From CADEDV01 sp036383515 (lineage in GTDB: Bacteria > Bacteroidota > Bacteroidia > Chitinophagales > Chitinophagaceae): 64,000 bases of DNA. The notes beneath the pieces were generated by a model. That model was not told the DNA's origin. It searched no databases and worked only from the letters and a program-made list of their open reading frames with translations. The stretch covers positions 44,666-108,665 of the forward strand of contig DASVOE010000104.1 of the NCBI GenBank assembly GCA_036383515.1, read 5' to 3'. This document shows positions 26,411 through 33,209 of the stretch, piece by piece; the first letter of the stretch is position 1, and the number at the start of each line of letters is the position of its first letter. Both the position numbers and the translations under genes were made by a program.

Positions 26411-28201
26411 TTAGAGAAGGGCGATTGCCTGTTTGTTGCTATGCTTTTTCTTCTTGCCTTTTTGTTTCTTTCGTTTTTTTGGTAGGCCAGATAATGAATG
26501 ATCTCTCGCTGTTGATTTTGATTTCGAATTATTCCCTTTCATCAGTTTTACACCAACAGCTATTACTATAAGCCCACCTACTCCAATCGCCACCGGCTTT
26601 AGCCATTTTTTATTTTTATCCCAAAACCCTTCTTTTTTTTCTGGTGTTGCATTCTCACTTTTTGTAGTGCTGGTTGGTGTAGATGATTGCGTGGGTACAA
26701 TTGAAATGCTTGCTTCGTTTTCTGTATCATAATTTTCTTCACCGCTTTCATTCGTTTGCGTGGTGCTTATATTATTATTGGTGGCCGATGAAGAAACAAC
26801 AGGTGAAGGAATGTTGGTTTCAATAATTTCTTTACTTGTATTAGGTATCGAAGTTGAAGTATCAGTAACAGGAGCGATACCAGCATTGGCAACTGCAACT
26901 GCTGCGGCCTGCTTAGCTGCTGTTTCATTCACATTGTTCTCTGGTGCCTCAGTAGCCGCTTCGTCAAAGTCACTGTCACCAGCAGAACCTTTCTTAAAAA
27001 TGCTACCAATCTGTTTTAGCGCAGCAACGATTCCTGCAATGACACCCATTGCGGCTCCCACGCTGGCCAGTGTAACCGGCTCGCCCAATTCACCAAATCC
27101 CTGGAAGCCTTCCATTCCTTCAATATTCTCTGAGTGATATATATCATTACCGAGTAATTGGACAAGTGGTGTACGCTCATTCATGTAGCCACTCCATTCC
27201 TGCATCGAAAGCATACCCAAACCACTAACAGATTTATCCTTATTTCCTTTACCATTTAGAATGGCTTTGCGGAGATTTTCAGGCTTACCGCCAGCGCCAT
27301 AAAATATATTCTCCAGTTTTTGCCGGGTGGTAACAAGTTTTTGGTACTTCAACGGGTCGATGCCGTGTTGTGCAATTTTATCAGGCGATAAATAACTCCA
27401 TCGTAACCTCTGCGCAACATTTTTGATATTGAGTTTCATGGCAGCCAACACGCCATTTCGTAATAATAAGGTGGCAGGGTTCACCTTATTAACAACATTC
27501 AACACTTTCTTTAATATCCCTTTTTTCTTTTTCTTAGGTGCAGGAACAGCAGATGCTGTCGATGCCGGTGTTGAAGGATTAGCTTTCTTCACATCAGCAG
27601 TTGCTGCTTTCTTTTTCTTTTTACCAAACAATCCAAGTGTAGTGCCATCGAAGCCATCTAAATATTGGAGATCCATAGGGTAATCTTTTTTTTCTGAATA
27701 GGGTACTTCATAGTCAAACCAGTCCGTCACACAATCCAGCGTAATGTATCGGCTATCGCTCAATTGCACTACAGGATATATATGTTGGAATTCGTTGCGG
27801 CGGTATTTGGTTATCCGTAACAGGTGCGGAATACCGAGATTTGTAAGAATGCTCGATATAAACACCGAGTAGCAATCACAATCCACTCCTTTTTTTCTAT
27901 CATACCAGGTTCTTGCCGGACTCCTGATCTGCTCGAAACCTTTTCTGTCTTTTTCATAGTTAATGTGTTTATAAACAAAATGCCAGATCTTTTTAGAGGT
28001 ATCATAAATGTTTGCGGTCTTTAACTTTTTCGCAATTGCCTCTGTGTGATATAGTGTATCTCTGACAACTTTTGGAATAAAGGCAACCGTATGACCCAGG
28101 TTCGCATTACGCTTGATTGTTTTGTCCCGCCTGTTTGCAACGGGAAAGAACTTATCATACTCATCACCTGCCAGAATAATTCGTTTCGTGATTGCTTCCA
28201 T
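26411..28201 (-). CDS. Transglutaminase-fold protein with long modular tail
   Basis: A 596-residue protein. Residues 60-165 form a transglutaminase-like (papain-fold) core: Cys in GVDCDCYSVF (C108 or C110), His in FQHIYPVV (H140) and Asp in ITLDCVTDWF (D156 or D160). Such cores may act as proteases, amidases or cross-linkers. The tail has basic stretches (KKKKK), an Ala-rich membrane-like helix (about 378-396), a Ser/Thr-rich spacer, a second membrane helix (about 533-552) and a very basic C-terminus. Motif copies: LDGFDG (181-186, right after the catalytic core), VSGLGML (325-331), EGMEGFQGFGELG (361-373) and LSGLPKK (570-576). It is the most motif-rich protein of the block and the best candidate for a processing enzyme. 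Confidence 0.65.
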   Translation of the reverse strand: MEAITKRIILAGDEYDKFFPVANRRDKTIKRNANLGHTVAFIPKVVRDTLYHTEAIAKKLKTANIYDTSKKIWHFVYKHINYEKDRKGFEQIRSPARTWYDRKKGVDCDCYSVFISSILTNLGIPHLLRITKYRRNEFQHIYPVVQLSDSRYITLDCVTDWFDYEVPYSEKKDYPMDLQYLDGFDGTTLGLFGKKKKKAATADVKKANPSTPASTASAVPAPKKKKKGILKKVLNVVNKVNPATLLLRNGVLAAMKLNIKNVAQRLRWSYLSPDKIAQHGIDPLKYQKLVTTRQKLENIFYGAGGKPENLRKAILNGKGNKDKSVSGLGMLSMQEWSGYMNERTPLVQLLGNDIYHSENIEGMEGFQGFGELGEPVTLASVGAAMGVIAGIVAALKQIGSIFKKGSAGDSDFDEAATEAPENNVNETAAKQAAAVAVANAGIAPVTDTSTSIPNTSKEIIETNIPSPVVSSSATNNNISTTQTNESGEENYDTENEASISIVPTQSSTPTSTTKSENATPEKKEGFWDKNKKWLKPVAIGVGGLIVIAVGVKLMKGNNSKSKSTARDHSLSGLPKKRKKQKGKKKKHSNKQAIALL

Positions 28202-28202
28202 A

Positions 28203-28679
28203 CTATTTTTTCAATGTCAATTCATGGCTTTCTTCGAACGGAACATTAATCAGTCCCAGGTCAATCGTTGTTATCATCGTAGCTCTAATTATCACCAGCT
28301 CTTTGTTCTGTATTGCCTTCAGGATAGAAGTGGACACTGAAAAAATGCTTAGTATTGGAATTTTCACCAGCAATCCATCAATCTTTGCCTGCCCGTATGC
28401 TGGAATTTTTATATCCGTATTCTTCACATCCGAGCTGCCCACCAATGCACCTTTGTAAGTAAGTTTCATAAAGGGGAACTTAATCGAAAAGCTCCCCCTG
28501 GTTGGGTTTTTCAATAACAGGTTTAACCGTATAGTGATACCGTCCAAATTCAAAGAGTGTATAGTGGCTTCTGGAATAACCTCCAGCTCGGCCGATGTCT
28601 TTTTCATTTTTACGTAGTAGTTGACGCCAGCTATCAACCCACCACCAATAAGCGTTATCGTGAGCAAACTTCTACTCAT
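28203..28679 (-). CDS. LEA14-like membrane-anchored protein
   Basis: A 158-residue protein with an N-terminal membrane helix (LLTITLIGGGLIAGVNYYV) and one LEA_2-type beta-sandwich domain: a run of strands with LNLDGITIRLNLLLKNPT, KFPFMKLTYKG and an isoleucine-rich second half. LEA14-like domains occur in stress and envelope proteins of bacteria and archaea. The frame extends upstream to a TTG at 28721, but the ATG at 28679 gives an 8-bp overlap with the preceding gene and is preferred. In a virus-like block it may be a spike or membrane protein; function unproven. Confidence 0.6.
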   Translation of the reverse strand: MSRSLLTITLIGGGLIAGVNYYVKMKKTSAELEVIPEATIHSLNLDGITIRLNLLLKNPTRGSFSIKFPFMKLTYKGALVGSSDVKNTDIKIPAYGQAKIDGLLVKIPILSIFSVSTSILKAIQNKELVIIRATMITTIDLGLINVPFEESHELTLKK

Positions 28680-28857
28680 GCTTTGCGCTATTTTTTCTGT
28701 TGCGTTCAATTCGGTCAGCAACCAGCTTAAATGCTAACCAGATACCACCTCCAATGGCCGCCTTCAAACCATATTCAAGAAGACCTGCAAAATCCAGGTT
28801 GGCAAGAAGGATAAATCCAGTAAGAAAGATGCTTTGCGATGTATTATCAGTTTTCAT
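28672..28857 (-). CDS. Small membrane protein
   Basis: A 61-residue protein with hydrophobic segments at about 9-24 and 29-46 (GLKAAIGGGIWLAFKLVA) and a charged C-terminal tail (DRIERNRKN). No family recognised. Its stop overlaps the start of the LEA14-like gene by 8 bp. It is one of five small membrane proteins in the block. Confidence 0.5.
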   Translation of the reverse strand: MKTDNTSQSIFLTGFILLANLDFAGLLEYGLKAAIGGGIWLAFKLVADRIERNRKNSAKHE

Positions 28858-28880
28858 AGTTCAGTATTGCTTAAAGGTTA

Positions 28881-29144
28881 TCAGGCGGCCTTATTTAATT
28901 CTTGCTCTATGAGAGTTGTATTTACTTTTCGGGGCAGTCCAAATTGACCAATCATGAATTCAACTTGTTGTATCGAATAATACTTACCCTCCTTTTTATG
29001 AAGATCATTTGGAAAGTTGCTCATCCATCTTTTCATGGTGCGATAGTTAACATCAAAGATGGCAGCGAGATCAGTCATCCGGTACGGTTTGATGATCAGG
29101 TTTCCTTTATCATCGAAATACTTTTTGTTTTCGTGCTTGGCCAT
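28881..29144 (-). CDS. Winged-helix/excisionase-like DNA-binding protein
   Basis: An 87-residue protein with a helix-turn-helix pattern (YRMTDLAAIFDVNYRTMKRWM) and a wing (KKEGKYYSIQQV). ATG at 29144 is preferred over the TTG two codons upstream. It is a clear paralogue of the protein encoded at 29444-29662, sharing P-(Y/F), TM-x-RW, EG-(K/R)-YY and G-x-P. Small proteins of this type act as regulators or recombination directionality factors in mobile elements. It is the first gene of the long minus-strand block. Confidence 0.65.
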   Translation of the reverse strand: MAKHENKKYFDDKGNLIIKPYRMTDLAAIFDVNYRTMKRWMSNFPNDLHKKEGKYYSIQQVEFMIGQFGLPRKVNTTLIEQELNKAA

Positions 29145-29150
29145 TTTCAA

Positions 29151-29443
29151 AGGGTTGGTTTAAGATGCTTTCGCTTAACAACACAAACATACAATCACTG
29201 AAATGTGTCACTGTCCCAGTTTGGGAATGCTTTGGGCTGTTTGGGAGTAAATAGGAATGATTAAGCAAGGAAATGTTGCAGAATACAAAATGGGTTCTTA
29301 TATAAAGAGAAACGGTTAAATCATCTTAAGACAATTTAACCGTATAATAATTCGATGTGAAACTTATGTGCAAGTAATGTGTGTGTAATGCCAATTGATG
29401 TGTATGAGTTGAGTAATGCAATAGTGTAATCTTCAAAGAAGAA
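29151..29443. promoter_or_regulatory. Intergenic region upstream of the virus-like block
   Basis: About 290 AT-rich bases between the two paralogous DNA-binding genes, with no open frame of note. It holds the expected promoter for the long minus-strand block and a Cys-free short repeat (GTGTGTAATG/GTGTATGAG-like) near 29380-29410. No clear TAnnTTTG element was found on the minus strand, so the promoter call rests on position. Confidence 0.35.
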
Positions 29444-29662
29444 TTACAAAGTATCGAAACAATCCGGCGGGCCAAGCAGCTCAAAGATTAAAGAAATCTG
29501 TTTTACAGTATAATAGCGGCCTTCTCGTTTACCTATCTTTTGAAGATGAGGCCTTAACCAACGTGTCATTGTTTTTTGACTTACCTTATACATTCCAGTA
29601 AGTTCCTTTTTGCTAAACGGCCTGATGACCGTTGCTTGAGCAGATAGAATGGTTGTTTTCAT
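29444..29662 (-). CDS. Second winged-helix/excisionase-like DNA-binding protein
   Basis: A 72-residue protein with FSKKELTGMYKVSQKTMTRW as helix-turn-helix and KREGRYYTVKQI as wing. It is similar throughout to the protein at 28881-29144 and may be the partner that sets early versus late expression, or an excision factor. It lies alone, upstream of the block and divergent from the AraC gene, at the outer edge of the element. Confidence 0.6.
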   Translation of the reverse strand: MKTTILSAQATVIRPFSKKELTGMYKVSQKTMTRWLRPHLQKIGKREGRYYTVKQISLIFELLGPPDCFDTL

Positions 29663-29710
29663 TGTGTAGGATTTTGATAGTTATAAAGTATTTGGCGGGG
29701 TCTTCTTCCC

Positions 29711-29741
29711 AAAAAGCAAAAGCCTGCTTTAACAGCAGGCT
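29711..29741 (-). terminator. Terminator-like hairpin
   Basis: AGCCTGCT and AGCAGGCT form an 8-bp GC-rich stem with a 5-base loop; on the minus strand it is followed by TTTGCTTTTT. It would stop transcription entering the block from the right, or act as an attenuator in the leader of the small DNA-binding gene. Confidence 0.6.
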
Positions 29742-29966
29742 CATGGAAAACCTTTCATCAATTCGCTTTATATGGTAATTAATTGGGTTCACAGTTAGGA
29801 TAATGGCTTCATCGGTAATTCAATCTTTCCGAATACACTGACACGCCGATGTTATTTGACTATAAATCTTGCGCTTCCAACATTAAATTCAAATAAAATT
29901 ATGTGAACACGGCGATAGCCGATGTGAAAATGAACCTTCCTATTTAAACAAGGAGAAGAAGTAAAA

Positions 29967-29974
29967 TAGATTTG
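29967..29974 (+). promoter_or_regulatory. Bacteroidota-type -7 promoter element (TAGATTTG)
   Basis: TAGATTTG matches the TAnnTTTG consensus of Bacteroidota sigma-70-type promoters and lies 23 bases upstream of the AraC ATG at 29997. No good TTTG-type -33 box was found at the expected distance, so strength is uncertain. Confidence 0.4.
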
Positions 29975-29996
29975 TATTAATCTAACCTTATTCTAT

Positions 29997-30980
29997 ATGC
30001 TATCACCCTTGAAAGTTCTACCGCCTGGGCATTTTGGGAAACCAACCAAGTGGAACGCCGGTCATCCAAAGAATTTCAAATACAAAGTCTCATTTGCGGT
30101 CCCCCATTTTATATCGAATAAAAAGGCTGAAATCGTCTCTCAATATATCAGTGGTTTTGATTATTGGGCGGAGCTTTTAACACTTAGCATAGCTGAAGAC
30201 ACTGAATTAACTCTTGTTGTAGATTACCCGCTAATTTGTGTTGCTCTCCTACTTAAGGGTGATATGAATGAGCAGAAATTAGGAAATCAAAAACTTTCAT
30301 TTACTGCCGGAACCGAAAAAATATTCTATCTACCAAAAGGGGATCACAAAATTTCTCTTTTAAAAGACGATTACATTGTACTATACTTTGTACCTCCTCG
30401 TGTGTATCTCGAAGAAATGGCAGTTGAAAATCCTAAACTCCTGCAATTACTGAAGAAGGTTGAAAAGAGTAGCGATGATGGTGATATGATGGATAGTTTC
30501 CATTTTGGTGGAGATGTATTCAAAACTATCATGCAAATTGAAGAAAGGCATTATTCACAAGCTGCAATTACTATGGTCATTCGCCAGCATCTCCTTAAAC
30601 TTCTGACTAACTACCATGAACATTTAACAGGAACAAAAAAATTATCAGTTCCTGCTACCACCCAACAGAAAGCATACCTCGTTAGAGATTATATTCTGAA
30701 TAATTTAGGTAATCCTGAATTAGGTGGCTTAAATGAATTTAGCCAGGTATTTTATATCTCAAGAAAATCTCTTAGCGCAGAGTTCAGGAGTTTAACGGGG
30801 CAATCTATTCCAGATTTTATTGCAAGCCGGCGAATGCAATGGGCAATTGAATTATTATCAAGCACGAATATGCGTGTTTTTGAGATTGCCAGAATTGTTG
30901 GGTATTCTGATACTGCGAACTTCATTCGGAGATTTAAAAAGCAATATGGTTATTCACCTGGAAGATCAAAAAGAAAATGA
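29997..30980 (+). CDS. AraC-family transcriptional regulator
   Basis: A 327-residue regulator. The C-terminal 105 residues (about 220-325) are the double helix-turn-helix of AraC proteins, with LNEFSQVFYISRKSLSAEFR, ARIVGYSDTANFIRRFKKQYGYSP as the conserved second half. The N-terminal domain is unassigned, with a cupin-like strand pattern, and may sense a ligand. It is divergent from the virus-like block and upstream of the DUF6520-like gene; target genes could include the nearby TlpA-SusC-SusD operon, but this is inference. Confidence 0.85.
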   Translation: MLSPLKVLPPGHFGKPTKWNAGHPKNFKYKVSFAVPHFISNKKAEIVSQYISGFDYWAELLTLSIAEDTELTLVVDYPLICVALLLKGDMNEQKLGNQKLSFTAGTEKIFYLPKGDHKISLLKDDYIVLYFVPPRVYLEEMAVENPKLLQLLKKVEKSSDDGDMMDSFHFGGDVFKTIMQIEERHYSQAAITMVIRQHLLKLLTNYHEHLTGTKKLSVPATTQQKAYLVRDYILNNLGNPELGGLNEFSQVFYISRKSLSAEFRSLTGQSIPDFIASRRMQWAIELLSSTNMRVFEIARIVGYSDTANFIRRFKKQYGYSPGRSKRK

Positions 30981-31384
30981 TTCGATTGAGTTGATTTAAC
31001 AGTTTTCAATATTGAATTGGGATTAATATGACAACTTAAAATGACCCAAAATGACAATTTTTATTCTTGGAAATATTATAACCTTTACTCTGATTAATCA
31101 CCAAATTGTTGCAACAAGACTATTCATGCTACGGGAGCATGAGTGGCAAACTGCAAATTTCCCGGATTTGCAGTAAGGTTATGCTTTGATTAATGTAAGG
31201 ACTTCTTCATTAAAAAGGATTAGAGTATTTCATTTTTTGATAAGTACATGCCAAGTATACTTACCCAGCATTTTGATAGGATATGCGCATCTTTTTAGAA
31301 GAAGTTATGCCCCGAACCAGGTCATATACCCTTAACCAACTATGAGGACATAAATTTTATTCTTTAATTTTTAAACCTTTTAAG
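30981..31384. promoter_or_regulatory. Intergenic region with two hairpins
   Basis: About 400 bases with no open frame of interest. Near the start are three ATGAC direct repeats (about 31027-31053). Two stem-loops follow: TCATGCT/AGCATGA (31124-31142) and CTGCAAAT/ATTTGCAG (31151-31173), neither with a T-run. They may be a regulatory leader for the secreted-peptide gene or operator sites; no known riboswitch was recognised. Confidence 0.35.
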
Positions 31385-31762
31385 ATGAAAAAACTTTTTG
31401 TATTACCAATGCTGACTATTATAGCAGTTTTTGCAATAGTTCTCGGAACGAGTGCTTTCAAATCCAATAAGAAAGCTTCGGTAAAGTTCTCTTCTGAAAT
31501 TGCTAAAAATACAAACCCGGTAAAATGGTACTTCGTGGGTGTACCTGGAGAAGAGGACGAGCCTGCCAAATATCAACTCGATCCACCCGAAGAATTTGAT
31601 TGTGGTGGCAATGGACCTTTATGTTCAATTATGGATGTTCAAGGGACTACTTCCGGTCAACCTGCATTAACTTATGGTGTGCCAATACCATCGAATGAGG
31701 ATTATGAGGAGTATTCGCCAGAACTCAGGATAGTAAATCCTGGAAATAGAAACCAGCCATAG
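31385..31762 (+). CDS. Secreted peptide, DUF6520-like
   Basis: A 125-residue protein with a clear signal sequence (MKKLFVLPMLTIIAVFAIVLGTSAF) and a mature region rich in Pro, Glu and Asn, with two Cys in FDCGGNGPLC. Small exported proteins of this kind (DUF6520 family) occur in multiple copies in Chitinophagaceae and related genera; their role is unknown. It is convergent with the SusD gene and ends just before the shared hairpin. Confidence 0.65.
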   Translation: MKKLFVLPMLTIIAVFAIVLGTSAFKSNKKASVKFSSEIAKNTNPVKWYFVGVPGEEDEPAKYQLDPPEEFDCGGNGPLCSIMDVQGTTSGQPALTYGVPIPSNEDYEEYSPELRIVNPGNRNQP

Positions 31763-31796
31763 GCTCAGGCAATCAAATCAGCCCTGAGTTATGATT

Positions 31797-31828
31797 ATTA
31801 TGGGGCTTGCATAAGCAAGCCCCATAAT
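31797..31828. terminator. Bidirectional terminator hairpin
   Basis: A perfect 14-bp stem (ATTATGGGGCTTGC and its complement) with an ATAA loop lies between the convergent DUF6520-like and SusD genes. There is no long T-run, but stem length, GC content and position make a two-way terminator likely. Confidence 0.7.
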
Positions 31829-31830
31829 AT

Positions 31831-33192
31831 CTATCTTGGGTTCTGTGGCATTCCTGTTAAATTCAGTATGTATCCAGGCAACGGCAGCGAATATTTATTG
31901 TCATTTGGCAACAATATATACTCAGTTCCATTCAGTTTTCTTTTTATTGATATTTTATGTTCTGCTTCCATATTAAGTCTTTTTAAATCCTGCCATCGTA
32001 TATTTCGCATCAAAAGCTGCTTCCTGCGTTCTAAAAGAATTTTTCTTATTATATCTCCCTGGTTGTTGCTTGTGAAATTTATGAATGTGTTCGGTTCATA
32101 CCGGGTAACCAGCAAAGCATTTAAATCATTGAGGGCTTTTGTGAGATTGCCATTCCTTGCAAAACATTCAGCTCTTGTAAGATAAACTTCATCGCAAGCA
32201 ATTCCATCAAACAGGATTATCGAACCATTATAGCTTCCTTTAAATCCAAACGTTCCATTTCCATTGCTTCTGAAGAAAGCAATTTTTCGAATGTCTGTGG
32301 TCTCATAACTGGAATACAAATTCGAATCAATTACCGCTCTTGTATTGGTCAAATTCTGGGGAAGAGTAATTACACTGTGAAAAATAACTTCTTTATTAAA
32401 TTGAGGGAAAGGAAAATTGGCTGTTTTATTTACATCCTTATAGTTTAGCAGAACATTGAAATACTTTAAAGAACTATCGGCATAATCTCCTGCGGCAACA
32501 TAGTTCCTCATGGAAAGATAAGTTCTTGCCAGTAACGCAAATGCGGCTGGTTTGCAAGGTCTGAAAACGTGACCACCATTTACAGGTAATAACCCTGAGG
32601 CTTCCGAAAGATCTCGCAAAATCTGATCATAACATTGAGCCACCATTAATCTAACCGATGGAGGGTTAAAATCAGAACTTAACCGCAATGGAATACCCAA
32701 ATCAACGGATGATGTAGTGGGATCATAAGCCTTTCCCCAATTAGCTACTAAATTTAAGAATACTCTTGCTCTGTAGAATAAGGCTGCGCCTTTTACATTC
32801 TGCCAATCAAATTCGTTGACTGTCGATTTCTCTATTTTATTCAATGTTTCCAAAACCAAGTTGGAAAAATTGACTACCCTATATGCCTTTGACCACTCAT
32901 TAGGGAAATAATCAAAGAAAATTTCATCTCCCCAGGCATATACCGCTTTATCAGCTTCACTGCTTAGCGAAGTCCAATTTGCATCGGTTATATAGTAATT
33001 ATCAGCGCTGCCCTCGCCAAGTCCATCGAATACTGCATTATTCATAACAGCAGCATTATCTAATAATGCTTGCAAGTCCTTTAAGGATTGAGGAATCGTA
33101 AGCGCATCGTTTGGCTTTTGGTCAAGAAATTTTCGGCAGCTAATGGCGAAAAGAGATGTCGAAATCAAACCTAATATTATAATATTTCTCAT
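31831..33192 (-). CDS. SusD/RagB-family outer-membrane lipoprotein
   Basis: A 453-residue substrate-binding lipoprotein that caps a SusC transporter on the cell surface. A lipobox-type signal is present (FAISC, C19). The body has the usual helical TPR-like pattern, and the C-terminal YILLPNDNKYSLPLPGYILNLTG ends as in this family. It lies 18 bp after the SusC-type gene in one operon with the TlpA-like gene upstream. The substrate cannot be read from the sequence; TlpA-containing systems have been linked to peptide or protein uptake rather than glycans. Confidence 0.85.
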   Translation of the reverse strand: MRNIIILGLISTSLFAISCRKFLDQKPNDALTIPQSLKDLQALLDNAAVMNNAVFDGLGEGSADNYYITDANWTSLSSEADKAVYAWGDEIFFDYFPNEWSKAYRVVNFSNLVLETLNKIEKSTVNEFDWQNVKGAALFYRARVFLNLVANWGKAYDPTTSSVDLGIPLRLSSDFNPPSVRLMVAQCYDQILRDLSEASGLLPVNGGHVFRPCKPAAFALLARTYLSMRNYVAAGDYADSSLKYFNVLLNYKDVNKTANFPFPQFNKEVIFHSVITLPQNLTNTRAVIDSNLYSSYETTDIRKIAFFRSNGNGTFGFKGSYNGSIILFDGIACDEVYLTRAECFARNGNLTKALNDLNALLVTRYEPNTFINFTSNNQGDIIRKILLERRKQLLMRNIRWQDLKRLNMEAEHKISIKRKLNGTEYILLPNDNKYSLPLPGYILNLTGMPQNPR

Positions 33193-33209
33193 TTAAATAA
33201 TTTTAAAGT

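Larger units (their letters stand above)
29663..29996. promoter_or_regulatory. Edge region between the virus-like block and the AraC gene
   Basis: About 330 bases with a minus-strand terminator-like hairpin (29721-29741), a small CGGC-GATA-GCCG hairpin near 29910-29921 and the promoter-like element ahead of the AraC gene. A possible right end of the element should lie here, but no inverted or direct repeat matching the left side (around 11 kb) was recognised by eye. Confidence 0.4.

Noticed and set aside
11104..29662. Tailed prophage
   Set aside because: No terminase, portal, head protease, tape-measure or tail genes are visible among the translations.
11104..29662. Integrative conjugative element
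   Set aside because: No relaxase, coupling protein, VirB4-type ATPase or Tra proteins of Bacteroidota type were found; wall enzymes alone do not suffice.
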